Assembly (NCBI GenBank): GCA_006386115.1
Contig: VFIW01000073.1
Coordinates: 1 to 64,000 of the forward strand
Direction of reading: 5' to 3'
DNA: 64,000 nucleotides
Source: Globisporangium splendens
Taxonomy: Eukaryota; Oomycota; Peronosporomycetes; Pythiales; Pythiaceae
In this document: positions 11,034 through 23,024 of the stretch, piece by piece
Numbering within the stretch: position 1 is the first letter of the stretch
How the letters are laid out: every line of letters begins with the position of its first letter
Made by a program: the position numbers and the translations under genes
Notes under the pieces: generated by a model
Seen by the model: only the letters and a program-made list of their open reading frames with translations
Databases searched by the model: none
Told to the model about the DNA's origin: nothing

Positions 11034-12131
11034 CGTCGCAGGGAGGCGCAGAGGGAGGGAGGAAGAGAGGAAAAGGCTGGAGGAGTACTCTGCTTGACTT
11101 GTGTCGAGCAAATTGGACAGTGCGTCTCCCATTCCCGCTTGGATGGACCAGTCGGTCCAGCCGATCCGTCAGTTCGTACGACGCTCACCGACTGCTGCAG
11201 TGGTGACCTGCTGCTGTCCATCCTTGGTTGCAGCACTACGCAATGGCGGATGCAATGCTTTGATTGCACGGAAAGGGCGGTCGACGCGTCGCTTGCATAA
11301 TCGCGCACGTTGAACGACTGCTTCCTTCCCCTGATGCAGTCACTGATGGCTGCTCCCGCTTGAAATCGGCCATTTGAATCGACGTCGAAATAAACAAATG
11401 ATTACAGTTGATGGGTCTGCACCCACTGAAGTTCGGTCTGTGCAGACGTCTGAAGAGCACAAAGCGTACCCAAGCCGCAGGCACAGACAGAAATGGATAC
11501 GGCTGTGCCAACGTCAGTCATAGAAAACTAAGCCTCGGACGGACTTCTCGACAGTGGCGGAAGTGACCAGACCGGAAGTAACTGGTACACGAGATCATCA
11601 CTGCGTCGTCAGGATCGCGTCTATTCATCACGCCTTCCAAATTGACTATACTCGTCCAGTCCGACACAGGAAACGCTGCACGCTGAGCACAACCTGCCTG
11701 AGTCGCAGCTGCTGGTCAAAGTCTGCTCTGGCTTTGCTCCCTCAGTTGTTTCGCTCCAGTCACATATACTTGTACACTTCATTTTCTTGCATTTTTTGGG
11801 GAGTCTGTCTCTGCACCGTCAAGTTTTCTTTCACCACAGTCATAATCACGATTACCACAAGTGGAGACACGAGACCATCACTCTGCGTCGTCAGGATCGC
11901 GTATATTCATCACGCCTTCCTAACTGACTATACTCGTCCAGTCCGATGACCGCTCTACTTCTTCTTCTTCTTGGTGTTGCCTACTGTGTCGTCTATTGTC
12001 AGTTGTCTGCTGCTGCTGCTGCTATGGAGAGAGTGGCGTGGAGGATGCAGTTTGGCCATCGGTCTCATTCTGCTTTTCATCAGCAAGCGCACACGACCCA
12101 CGCACACACACGCGCACCAGTCCTCTGAAAG
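11034..12131. other. Spacer and MDR 5' region of right arm
   Basis: Region upstream of GST on one side and of the right MDR gene on the other, so it probably holds both promoters. Apart from the direct repeats listed next and short triplet runs near 11957 and 12010, nothing is recognised. Confidence 0.5.
11588..11949 (+). repeat. Direct repeat pair (about 78 bp) at the inner edge of the right arm
   Basis: About 11588-11664 and 11867-11949 are near-identical: both contain ACGAGA-CATCACT, CGTCGTCAGGATCGCGT, ATTCATCACGCCTTCC and GACTATACTCGTCCAGTCCGA. The second copy is inside the arm and so has a mirror copy at 9638-9720. The first copy is outside the arm, and the arm begins exactly where it ends (11662). 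Confidence 0.85.
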
Positions 12132-13202
12132 ATGTCTGCTTCCGCTCCTGCCCCTCCGAAAACGAGCCTCGTTTTCCGCCACGGCCAGCGCACGTCGCAC
12201 CACAACCTCAAGCTCGCCACCGAACCCACGCCTACCATTGCTGCGCACCAAGTGCTTGTCAAGATCCGCGCCGTGGCACTCAACTACCGCGACGTCGGCA
12301 TCGCCAACAGCACGTACCCGTTCCCAATCAAGGACGACGTCGTGCCGTGCTCGGACGGCGCCGGCGAGATCGTCCAAGTGGGGTCGGCTGTCGAAGGGTT
12401 CCACGTGGGCGACCGCATCATCGCCAATTTCGACGTGAACCACTTCTACGGTCCGCAGCCAGACTACCTGCACCGTCTCGGTGGTCCCATCGACGGCGTA
12501 CTGCGCGAGTACGTGGCGCTCCCAGCCGCCGCGCTCGTCAAGTTCCCCGCCGACTGCAAACTCAGCTTCCCGCAGATGGCGTCGCTCGTGGGCACGGGGA
12601 CCACGGTCTGGAACGCTCTCTACGGCAACATGCCGCTCAAGCCGGGCCATACCGTGCTCTTCCAAGGCACGGGGGGCGTGTCGATCACGGGTCTCATGTT
12701 CGCCAAGGCAGCTGGCGCCACCACCATCCTCACGTCGTCCTCCGACGAGAAGCTCCGCACGGTGCAGACCAAGTTCGGTGGCGCCGACCACACCATCAAC
12801 TACAAGACGACTCCGGACTGGGCCGCAGAGGTGCTCAAGATCACGGACGGACGCGGCGTCGACTTCATCTTGGAGAACGGCGGATCCGGCACCATCAAAC
12901 AGAGCCTCGACGCGATCACCCCTGGCGGCGTCATCGCGGTGATCGGGTTCTTGGCGAAGGCGGCGCAAGCAGACATGCCCGACGTCGCGACGCTCGCGCT
13001 CGTCAAGCAGTGCGTCGTGCGCGGCATTGCGGTCGGCAGCAAGCAGTTGCTCGAGGATCTTGTGCGCTTCGTCGTCAGCAAGGACCTGCAGCCGCCAGTG
13101 GACAAGACCTTCGGCTTTGCGTATGACGATGTGCTCGCCGCGTTCGACTACGTGAAGCAGGGCAACCACGTCGGCAAGGTCTGCATCGAGCTCGACAATT
13201 GA
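12132..13202 (+). CDS. MDR7-type NAD(P)-dependent oxidoreductase, right copy
   Basis: Second copy of the 356-residue enzyme, plus strand. Same domains as the left copy: GroES-like N-terminus with SDGAGEIVQVG, Rossmann loop GTGGVSITG, and C-terminal GNHVGKVCIEL. The four differences are SHHNL for SHYNL, VGTGTT for VCTGTT, NMPLKP for NVPLKP and LRTVQ for LRMVQ. The G in VGTGTT is the usual small residue of the family, so neither copy looks damaged. The 5' flank is the mirror of the left copy for about 470 bp, so both copies probably keep the same promoter. It is convergent with the right bZIP-like copy. Confidence 0.92.
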   Translation: MSASAPAPPKTSLVFRHGQRTSHHNLKLATEPTPTIAAHQVLVKIRAVALNYRDVGIANSTYPFPIKDDVVPCSDGAGEIVQVGSAVEGFHVGDRIIANFDVNHFYGPQPDYLHRLGGPIDGVLREYVALPAAALVKFPADCKLSFPQMASLVGTGTTVWNALYGNMPLKPGHTVLFQGTGGVSITGLMFAKAAGATTILTSSSDEKLRTVQTKFGGADHTINYKTTPDWAAEVLKITDGRGVDFILENGGSGTIKQSLDAITPGGVIAVIGFLAKAAQADMPDVATLALVKQCVVRGIAVGSKQLLEDLVRFVVSKDLQPPVDKTFGFAYDDVLAAFDYVKQGNHVGKVCIELDN

Positions 13203-13546
13203 GTCGGCGGATGAGTGAGTGAGTGGGCGGCCACGCTTTGCTGTCATTAGGGGTTCCCTAGTGGGGTTCCTTACAGCGGCGGAAGACAAGAGACAGCCAC
13301 GATGTCCAACAGCTGCGTAAAGTAGCCGAGGTGTCAGTTTCTGGTAGTAGCTTTGTGTCGATTTTGCCATTGCGTGATGCCATCCTCACCAATCCTAACT
13401 TCAACGTGAAATGCCTATGGTCGTTTGTGAAGTGTTTTTGTTTCTCCCGTCCTCCTGAATACTGTTTTGTACACAACTCCAGTGATTGGGCGAAACATAT
13501 AGCCTCCACACCCAGAGGCTTGTGCAGAAAAGTGCAATCTCTTGCT

Positions 13547-14919
13547 TTATACGTAGTTGTCAGCTATAGTGATAGTTGGAAAGCAAACTTCTTTGTTCAC
13601 AGTCATACTTGTGCCTGATGGGTCCAGTTCTCGCACGATGTCGAACACTGTGCGCAGCACTGCTTTTGAGCACAACTCGACAGCATGCTCGGCATTCTCA
13701 AACGTATCGGACGGCACACTGAGCGTCGTCTTGTGAACCTTGGTAAAGTACGTGCGGTAGAGTACAACGTCATATACGTCTTCGGGGGAGACAGAGGACG
13801 AGGACGAACTAGCAGGTTGCTCCCGACGAAACGTTTTCAGCGTGATCGCCGCGGTCATGTCTTGGCGAAGACGCTCGGCTGGGTGGTACGGGTACAACTC
13901 ATCGTCATTGACGTAGTCCAGCGCGATGACCGCGAATTCTTGACCGCAACCGTATTCATCATCAACTGCGTGGTAGTCACTGAATACGACCTGGTTGGAC
14001 TCGATCACAGGACCAAATGGATTCGTGCGCGCAATACGCTGCTGCGCAGTGCGATCCGCCACGACGTCTCTCTCACGCGGCTTCTCCTCCCGCACGACTG
14101 AATTCCCCGACGTTTGCGTGAAGCTAATGTCCAAGTGGAAGTAAAAGAACCGCAAGGCGTCGTACACTTCCTTGACGCTCGTGACACCATGGAGCGGACA
14201 CACCTCGAAATTTGCAATACACAGGTCACCTTCCGGGGAAGTGAACCGTTCAACAGTCGAGTAGCTCTCGCTTGGAGGCAAATAGCGCGCGCGTGCGTGG
14301 TTGTACTGCTTCGCATCGCACAACACGCGCTCGCGCAACGATGCAAGTGTCGCCTGGCGCTCTCCCCAGTCTGCACCCAATCGTATGTAATGATCCATTG
14401 GGCTCCGCTGCGAAACCTATTGCAGTTCATATGTCTCGGCGTCAACACAGTTCCTCCCCTCCTGCAATGTCTTTTGAAATTGAGGTTCAAGAAGTCATAC
14501 CAAGGTCCGCGCAAGCACCGATTGCACCTGGGCAAGCTCAACCTGGTTTTTCCGAGCGGCGCGGTCGAGCAACTCGTTCTCCCGCTGCACACGCGCGGCA
14601 ATCCGCGCATCGGTCGAGTTTTCGGGCAAATCGCACAAGAAATCAATCTGCGCCTCCAAGTACTTGATCTCCTTCAGTAAGAGGGCTTTTTCTTCCTAGG
14701 AGAGAGAGATCGAGGGATAGTAGCACAATCACACATACACACTAAGTCAGTATCCTCCACGCATACTCTTCTCACGCATGCATGCACACGCAGGAAAAGG
14801 CATCGATACCCTTTGCATGGCCGCGTACGACATACGAACTTTGCTTTGCGGTGGTGACGAAATGTGGTCCGCCGTTCCATCGGTACGTCCAGCAGCAAAA
14901 CTACGACCACAATTTTCAT
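13547..14919 (-). pseudogene. bZIP-like gene, right copy, 5'-truncated at the LINE
   Basis: Mirror of the left gene: exon 3 at 13547-14407, exon 2 at 14501-14695, end of exon 1 at 14836, all splice sites kept. The C-terminal 283 residues differ from the left copy by one residue (TITIADNYV against TIIIADNYV). The arm ends at 14919, however, so most of exon 1 (the Ser/Asp-rich N-terminus and natural promoter) is absent, replaced by the 3' end of a retrotransposon. An ATG at 14919 stays in frame with the basic region, so a shortened protein is conceivable if a new promoter exists, but I treat it as a pseudogene. Confidence 0.7.
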
Positions 14920-15027
14920 TTTTTATCTTTATTAGGTGAGGTATATTTAGGTTCATCTTCGTGACCTACAATATCCATTCTCCTAACTAATCTTCATTAC
15001 GAATTTCATCTAGGAGTGTAAATGTGT

Positions 15028-18000
15028 CTACAGCGCGGATTGCAATAGATCACTTCTGAATGCTAAATAATCTTTGACCAGGATGCCATGTTCTCTTGGT
15101 CCAATGTGAGGCTGCCTTGTGTTGTTCAATGACCTTGGGTCTTCCGAACTTCTCATAAGCCAATGCATGACGTCGTTGTCAAGATCCTGGGTGAGATTGT
15201 TGAAAGCAGCTCGATGAGTTGGGAAGTGAACCTGCGTTGAGGTTCTGGTGTCCATGGCTAGGTTGGCGGCTGAGTCCGCCATCTTGTTGAAGGCACGGTA
15301 GTGATGGTACCATCCTCGGATGTCGATGCAATCCGCGAGTCGTCGACTTGTCTGGTATAAACGTGCCAATCGGTGCTGTCGAGGGGACCGATGCATTCGC
15401 TGTTGGGAGATAATGAGTGCACTGTCTCAAATCACGTACAACGGTTCGAAGTGACTGCGTTGGGCTTCTCGGAGTCCGTGTATGAGACCCCAGTACTCGG
15501 CAAAGTTGTTGGTCGTGTCCTTCCTGCTATACGCCATGCTCGCGGCCCAAATTAAACTGGCTGTGTGCGAGTCCTTATGGACACGCACGATAATGGATCC
15601 AGTCCCTCCTGGTCCTGGATTGCCGCGTGATCCACCATCGAAAAACAACAGGTAAACGCCGCGAGTATCACTTGGAGTCAAGGGGATGGCGTCGGTTTGG
15701 CTGAGAAAGCAGTCGACATATGCCTTGAGAACTGCTGCAACCGTGTGACCGTCCGAGTCTCCAGCTTGCGCTTCAGCGAGTCGTGTGAGGTTTCGCATTC
15801 CTGCCTCTAATCTGGTCATCATGGTCGCCATCTCAGCAGTCGATTCGATTGGATCCGAATCCATGCGTCGCAGATGCGCACACCAAATGGCTTGTATGAG
15901 CGACGCGCTCATATATCGCCACAGCATGTGTGCGACGGGATAGAGATGATCTTGGAGATGTTCATTGGAGAACTTGTGTCCGATAATGTGTCTCTTGATC
16001 GTGGTCCATGCATGCCTTGGAGTATCTGGTAGATCCAGACTGAAGATCCAGATTGCGGGGTCGTGACCAGGAGTGATTCCGATCTTCGCCCATAGCGCAT
16101 AAAAGTAGTTCCACACCAGTTTGGCTTTCGGACACTCCCAGAATAGATGTTGAACAGAAGATTGGACAATTTGGGAGCATTCGGGATTCGAGCAGGATAG
16201 ATCAGCTTTCTCCTAGTTCCAGATGGAGAGTCGATTGGCTTTCAGCCGGAGAAGAGTCTGAGCCGTATAAACTGTAATCCCTGGGATGTTGTGTAATTCG
16301 CTCCACTGGATTAATTGCAGTCCTGGCCACAGAGATCCTGCTGTTTGGACAGCTTTGTTGACTGCTGCATCTCGAGTATCTTTGCCAATTTGTGTCCTCG
16401 TTGCTGCAACTTGTTGCCGATAGAAAGATCTGGTCGTATTGTATCGTCCGTTGCCACCCCATAGTTGCACGATTCTTGTGAAGCGTGGATGTGCATGGAA
16501 CGACACCTTCTGCCCGTTCAAGTCTCTTGTTGCCATGATGTCACAGTCCATTGCGGAGTGAACTGGATGCGTAGCTTTGACTAGGGTCGTGTCGACGTGG
16601 GTCAGAGTTGCTTCACTGGTGTGCAGATGCCATTCGTGGTTATAATGACGTTGCCCGTTGTACAGCCGAAGCACATTTGTTTGCTGTGGTCGATACAGAA
16701 GCTGTGGGAAGTTGGATACCAACGTAGCACATAACCGCTCGAGCGCTCGAATAGACGGCCGGGAGAATCCGGAGATTCCACATGTTGGGATGAAGTTAAG
16801 CACTCCTGGTCTTATCCACTCCCATCGAAGTATGTCACCCAGTTGTGCTGTTCCGACTGATAATGATGTGTGAGCAAGCTTGTAAGGGGAGCCGTTGGAA
16901 TCAAGAAGCCACCCATCTGCAGTCGAGGTCATGTATGGCAGCCATTCTGCACAGAATGTCCCGCGTAGCTTTCGTCCTTCAGCGATGATACCTGGAAGCC
17001 TGTCAGACATTTTAGAGCTGAGGTCGATCTGGAACACATCGCCGTCCCATTGAGTCTGCACAATTGTCGACTTGAAGTGCTCGTAACACCAACGTACATT
17101 ATCACGTTCTCTGGGCTCATAGGGTCGAGAATGGAGCGACGTACATAATGCTGCGCCAGTTGTCCACATGTTATCACGAAGCTGGAGTGGCCGCCTTGGG
17201 ATTGCATCGAGCGGCGTGATGTACGTCGAAGAAGCCCTTGTGTTGTGCAGCAAGATTTCCCCGATGACCTGATCGATGTGAGAGGTAGTGATTGCCCATT
17301 TGGAGACTGCTGTGGCACTCATCGTCATCAGCTCAGTTCTGATGTTGGGTACTGACAAGCCTCCATTCATTTTTTTGAGTTCAGCTTGTTCTTCCTTCAT
17401 CCACGGTTTCGCAGGCTTACCATTCCTTGAGCCCCAGACAAATTGTTTCACTAGGTCGTGTAGCTGATTGACAATAGCCGTAGAGGGCCAGGAGTGCCTG
17501 GCCACGTAAAGCACTTTGGGTATGATGACGGCACTGGCAATTGCTGCGCGTTGGGCGACAGAGTGAGTTTTGAGACGCGCAAGTCGAAGTCTGACACGTA
17601 AGGCTTGGATGCACTTGGACCAGTTACTTGCATTCGAAGGCGTTTGTCCGACTTGGATGCCGAGGTAGCGGCAATGTTCCTCACGTTGTAGCACATGAAT
17701 GTCACTGACTGACTCTTCGGTGGGGCTATATTCCTTGTTCAGCGGTAATACTGCAGATTTGTGCCGATTGACTCGAAGCCCAGAAGCTGCTCCATATTTG
17801 TCCAGGATTGCAAAAACAGCACTAATATCCTTGGGATCGCTAAGATAAATGGTCGTGTCGTCTGCGTATCCTCCAAGTCTAACCTCAGTTGCGCATCCTG
17901 CTGCTTGGAGTTCAACGCCGTGTATTTCGTCACTCGCTTCGATTTTCCGATAAAGAACCTCTAACGCCAAGATGAAGAGAAGAGGGGCCAGCGGACATCC

Positions 18001-20450
18001 TTGACGAATTCCGGATGTTACGTTGTACTTTCTCGACAGGAAACCGTTGACAATGAACTTGTAAGTGGTTTGAGAGTGTAACACCTTCACTAAGTGTACG
18101 AACTTCAATGGGAATCCAAGATGCTGGAGCGCTTGTGCCAGAAAGCTGCGATCGAGTGAATCATAGGCTTTAGCAAAATCAAGGAGCAACACGATCGCTC
18201 TGGACATGGCGGGGTCGCTCGTGGCCCGCTGTTGTGCAGCCAATAACACATCGATCCTAGTCGGGATTGCTCGCCCTGGGACGAAACCAGCTTGCATGTG
18301 ATGGATAAGCCAAGGGAGCACAGTTCGTAATCTGGTTGCAAATATCCGTGTGAATATTTTGTAATCAGAGTTGAGGAGTGCGATTGGTCTGTAGTCCAGC
18401 GGCGATGCAGCAGAGACGGACTTTTTTATGCAGTGAATATGTGCTTCACTGAACGAACTTGGTAGAACGCATTCGGGTATCCACAAGTTGAAAAGTCGCT
18501 CGAATAGCCGGTAATCTCGTCACAGTGGTCTCTGTACCAGTCATTGCCGAGTTCGTCAGGACCGTGAGCTTTGCCTCTCTTGTATTTCTTCACAGCCTGT
18601 TTAATTTCACTCGAATCGATCGGTTTGAGCAGGAAGCCTAATCTGTCCGACGGAGGAATAGCTGTTCCTGGATCAAGGATTTGATCGATGTCAGTTTGCA
18701 GAGTGGGTGCCTGTTGCATGATTGATTTCCATCCTTCTCCCATGTCGTCAGCAAGTTCTCGTGAACGCATGGGTCCGTAAGTCGCTGTGCCACCGAGTGT
18801 GAAGATAGTGTTGTCAAGGAACTTGGTCGAGATGCGCTTGTAGAAGGATTTGCTCGTTTTTCGTTCATGATGCATGTGCTCCCGAAAAATGCGGTCCCGT
18901 TTCGAAGCCTGCCACTTCGATTTGCATTCTGCAATGGCACGACGGATACTCGTGGCGGTGGTAAGGAACTCTTGCGACAACTCCACGTTATGATCACCCA
19001 CCGCTCCACCAGAGTGACCGAGCATCTGCGCTTCCGATTCTGAGAGGCGTCGTTGCAACCTCTGGATTTTCTTCTTGTATCCTTGATTCAATCTGGCGAA
19101 GTACGATTTTTTAGCTTCAAGGTACCCGATCCTGAGCGCGATCTTGGCTTCATCCCACCAATTTGCTGTGGCCAGAGCATAATCACGAGGCGAAGAGTAA
19201 CGTCCACGTAATTCATCAAGTTGATCATGAGCTTTTTCGAAGAAATCTTTTCCAATACTCGCCGCATGCGTCGCTGCATTCTTCGGAAGTGGATAGACAA
19301 CACGAGGTTTCTTGCTTTGGATCACCTTGTCAGGAGCAGCTACTCGGATCGTGACTCCATTGTGATCGGAGAATGGACCAGCTACGCTTTGGTAGACGCT
19401 GCGAACCCAGTCGAGATGGTCGTTGCTGCAGTACCATCGGTCGAGCCTACTGCTGGCACTGCCGCCTGAAGGCAGTGTATAGTAGTAGGTGTGATGCTGC
19501 CGATGGAATGCTTTGACGTCTCGTGTGTCCGTGGCGCGAGGAGCATCATCCTCGAGGGTGTCAACAAGATTCAATTTCTGGAGCAGTTTCTTCAATTCCC
19601 TGGAATCGTGCACTTTGTTGTGGTTGTTGTGAGACCTGTCTGCCGTCTGGTTGAGAGTGCAATTAAAGTCTCCACCGCACAGAATGGGTCCATCATGTGA
19701 TGAGAGGAGACCTGATAGTGCTCTGTAGAAAGCTTCCCTTGCAAATACGGTAGAAGGAGCGTAGATGTTGAGAAGTAACACCGTTTCACCACGCAACGTG
19801 ACCGTAGCTGCCATCCAGTGCGCATTCCACTGATCCTGCTTATATGGAGCCAGTGTAGGTATGCACGAATAGGGATTCAACAAGATCGCCACTCCTCCTT
19901 TGCGCTCGGTGGAAGCTGACCAGAGAGAAAGTCTGGGATCCGACTCTTCTGATGGTTCCTGAAAACCCCAACTTCGACGAAATCTGGATTGCATTGATGC
20001 CACTTCGGTCTCCAGGACGTGCGTTTCTTGGAGAAAGACAATGTCCAATGATCCTGAGTCATCAGTCTGTCGAAAATGTGAAAACCACGCGTTCAGATTG
20101 GCGTCGGATTTGGAGAACCCCATCACATTCTGTGTGTGGAATCCAACAGTTAGCTCATGGCGAGCATTGACTGTCGCACTGCGCCTTCTGGGTCGGTGGT
20201 TGTCACGACGAGCTTGGGTTGTGGGTTGATATGGTCGCAACGGTAGTCCATCGCCGGAATACGTTGATGTGCCTTGTATTCCACGCTGTACTTCCGCCGG
20301 AGAGACAGTTGAGCCATCTCCCCCTGCTCGCACTGAACTGCCACCAAGTACAGTGCGAGTTGAGGCACCATGGGTGCCTTTAGTTCTGATTGTGCCGCTG
20401 TTGGACCTCCAGCTGGTGCGCCAATAGCGACCATGACGTCGTCGTGCCCA
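15028..20450 (-). pseudogene. LINE ORF: APE endonuclease, reverse transcriptase, RNase H
   Basis: Endonuclease about 20150-19300: HTQNVMGF, FLQETHV (catalytic Glu), GGDFNCTL, SSRLDRWY and FSDHNGVT (Asp-His pair). RT about 18430-17000: YRPIALLN, LLLDFAKAYDSLDR, RQGCPLAPLLF and the catalytic GGYADDTTIYL. Near 16160 there is a CCHC-like segment (LSCSNPECS...HLFWEC). RNase H about 15670-15100: FFDGGSRGNPGPGG, NNFAEYWGL, DSALII and FNKMADSAANLA. Damage: 1-nt frameshift near 18508 between endonuclease and RT; TAG at 16213 just before the CCHC segment; TGA at 15427 in place of the usual Gly before DSALII. It would nick target DNA and copy the element RNA in place. Confidence 0.9.
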
Positions 20451-22982
20451 CAATCGCATCAATTGCTGATTGAAGAGAAGACGAACGCCAATATTCTTCA
20501 GCTCGGGTTTCAGGCATAACGTGACCAACGGCTTCGTGCTTGGGGAACATGCTGGGCAGTAGAAGACTTATCACATTGAGAATTGCCCATTTGTCTGGGT
20601 CAATGGGTCGCGAGACGGTCGCGGTCAATAGGCTATCATCTAGCTTTTCAAGTCTGTTCCACTGCTTGATGTTGTCAGTCATGGACCAACGAGCGGAGCC
20701 TTGCGGACAGGCGTCAACAGCCGATGCCCATTTCTTGCAAAAGGCTCGCACTTGCGCGCTAACTGCATCGTCAGCTGAGTGATGCCGGATTAATGCGCGT
20801 TGAGCTTGACTGTTTATGCTGTGCCCGAAATCAAGAAGCTTTTTCACTGGGAACATGCGCAAGACCTCCAGTGGAAAAGGCAGTGCACAAACGAGCGCAC
20901 TTAGAGCATCCACGTGACTGGGAATCCATCCAGTCAATTTGGAGACGTCGCTTGGATCAACTGAAGGCAAGCTGAATCTTCGATTTTGTCGAGTCGCCGT
21001 GGTCCAGTTGTGCATGGCTTTGTTGTTTGCACGAAAATGCTGTCTTCGAAGGGCTTGTTCAGCAGCCGTCAATTGTTCGAGCTCCTCTTTCGATCCAACC
21101 AATCGTTCAACCAGAGACTTGCGTACTTGCCCATCGTCCTGGACAGAGTGAGACGGTGAGGAAGGAGGCGTCTCAAATTCGCCGCTTTCACTGTCATTGG
21201 AAAAAGTTGACTCTTGACTGGCCTCGGATTGACCTGGTGTCGTTGAAGCCGCTGCTTTTAAAACTGAGGACGCAAGTTCTGGGATCTTTCGTGCTCGTGG
21301 CCGATTTAACGTATGAGAGTGGGAATCTGGTTCTCGCTCCGGTTCCTGGAATCGATGTTCATCATCCGTCGACCCTGTACCTAGTCCACTACCCATCGCC
21401 GCATTGATTTCTGGCCCGGGACCAAAGACACTCGTTGGGTCTGCATCTCGAGATTCAGCAGAGTCAATGTGTCCAAAATCTTGGTCAGCGCTGCCTGGAG
21501 TTGGCTGGTTCATCGAGGGAGCACCGTTGCCTGCGTCCTCGGTACCATTTTGACTGCGCATTTCCTGGTGAAAGGCTTTAGTCACCTCTGCTGGCAGAGG
21601 GAGAGTGGCTTGACCATTTGGCGGGGTCACAGCACCTCCCGTCAGATCTTGCAAGTGCATCGTGGAATCCATCGACGTGGAATCCGCCAAGGACATCGTG
21701 ACATCGAAGTGCGAGGGATCTTCAGAGTACCCAGAGGTGGTGTCAGCTGATGGCTCCGATGATGGTTGCTGGTTTGCCGATCCATTATCTCTAGACGCTG
21801 AGGGAAAAGACTTCGAGCCGGGTTGGCTCGTTCTTGATTGCTCCTCGTCTTGAGTCTGCGCAGTGGGACTGTGCTCGCGGACGACATGAGCTTTGACAAA
21901 CTCCCTGAGTTTCGTATAAGCAAGGTCTTGATCTCCTTGGCTTTCGGTATTCTCAGCGGGAGATGATCCTGAAGCTGCTGTCGTAGAAGTCTTGCTCCCA
22001 GCATGCTGATCGCCATCCTTGTGACCCAAATTCTTAGCTTTGGCTCGCTTCTTGAGCAAATCAAGTTGCCTTTTCGCTCGATTTTTGGCGTTCTTGGCCT
22101 CCTGGAGGATCAGAGATGCGGCTGCTGCTTCTTTTGCTGTCACACGTTGCTGCAAATCAAGCAATTCAATCTGACGTTGGAACTGTCCAGCTTCACGATT
22201 CGCAGATGAAGATTCCTCATCACGACCACTGGTGTCTGCCTCCTTGTGTTCGTCTCGATCGAGAGCAAAACTGTGCGCTTTGGCTGAAACGTCATGGAAT
22301 TTGCGTTTTGCAGTCGCAGCCGCTGCAGCAGCTGCGGTGTGCGCGGAAGACGCTTTGGACAGATGCTCCTTAGCAATGTCTAATGTTGCCTGAGCAGCGC
22401 TTAAGCGGGCGTCGATAGCAATCTTTTGCTTCGCTTGAGTGGAGTTTGCTTGTACCCCATCAAGGACAGAATCAGCTGAGAAAGCTTCCCAGCCAGAACG
22501 GCCTCAAGTTCAAGTTCGCGCTTCTTTCGAGCCTGGAGAGCCTTGCGGTTGCTCTGGCCGTTAGAAGCCTTGATACTTGTCTCTGGAGACCCGGTACCAA
22601 TGTTACCAGAGCTGGCTACTGTTCCAGGAGATGTGCCAATAACAGAAGTCAGCTTCGGAGCAGCCTTTAAGATTCCGCCTTTTGGCGCTCGTCTACCAGC
22701 TGATGTCACGTCAGAAGCTGGATGGGGTTGCCCTTTCGACGCCGGTGAACTCTTCACTGGTGTGGTCGCTGAGGTTGAAATCATGGATTTCATCGCCCCC
22801 TTCTGTTTCTTGAGGTTGGCTGGATCGAACCATTCTGCCTCCGACGGCGTAACCGATTGAGCGTCTGTTGCAGAATTGGCCGCTGCTGCCACTGCTGCAG
22901 AGCCGGTGCTGCTACTCGAGTCAGCAGGCTGGAGCATCTCAGAGAGCAGCGCTTTCTCAGTTGCCTTGGTCTTCAGGTTGGC
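20380..22982 (-). pseudogene. LINE long central ORF, Ser/Ala-rich with coiled coil, unknown role
   Basis: Starts at an ATG (22982, MANLKTKATEKALL) 43 bases after the ORF1 stop, in the ORF1 frame. A frameshift near 22460 leads into the next frame, which stays open to 20380. The product is low in complexity at first (Ser, Ala, Gly, Pro), then has a strongly helical Lys/Ala/Gln stretch (about 22400-22000, for example KEAAAASLILQEAKNAKNRAKRQ). An acidic Ser-rich region follows, then a folded-looking part near 21150-20450 with several Trp. Transition to the endonuclease frame is near 20420. I do not recognise the domain; it could be a second nucleic-acid-binding Gag-like protein or the N-terminal extension of the polymerase. 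Confidence 0.6.
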
Positions 22983-23024
22983 CATGACTTTGCCCAAACT
23001 ATTGGAGAGATTGCCAATGTACTT

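Larger units (their letters stand above)
11662..14919 (-). repeat. Right arm of giant inverted repeat (3,258 bp)
   Basis: Mirror of 6668-9925 around a 1,736-bp spacer. The outer end (14919) stops inside exon 1 of the bZIP-like gene and abuts the poly(A)-like 3' end of the non-LTR retrotransposon. Confidence 0.95.

Noticed and set aside
11996..13126. 376-codon plus-strand ORF overlapping the MDR gene, and 471 codons on the minus strand at 11955-13370
   Set aside because: Out-of-frame and antisense shadows of a GC-rich gene; Arg/His/Pro-rich or charge-repetitive composition, while the MDR frame has full family motifs.
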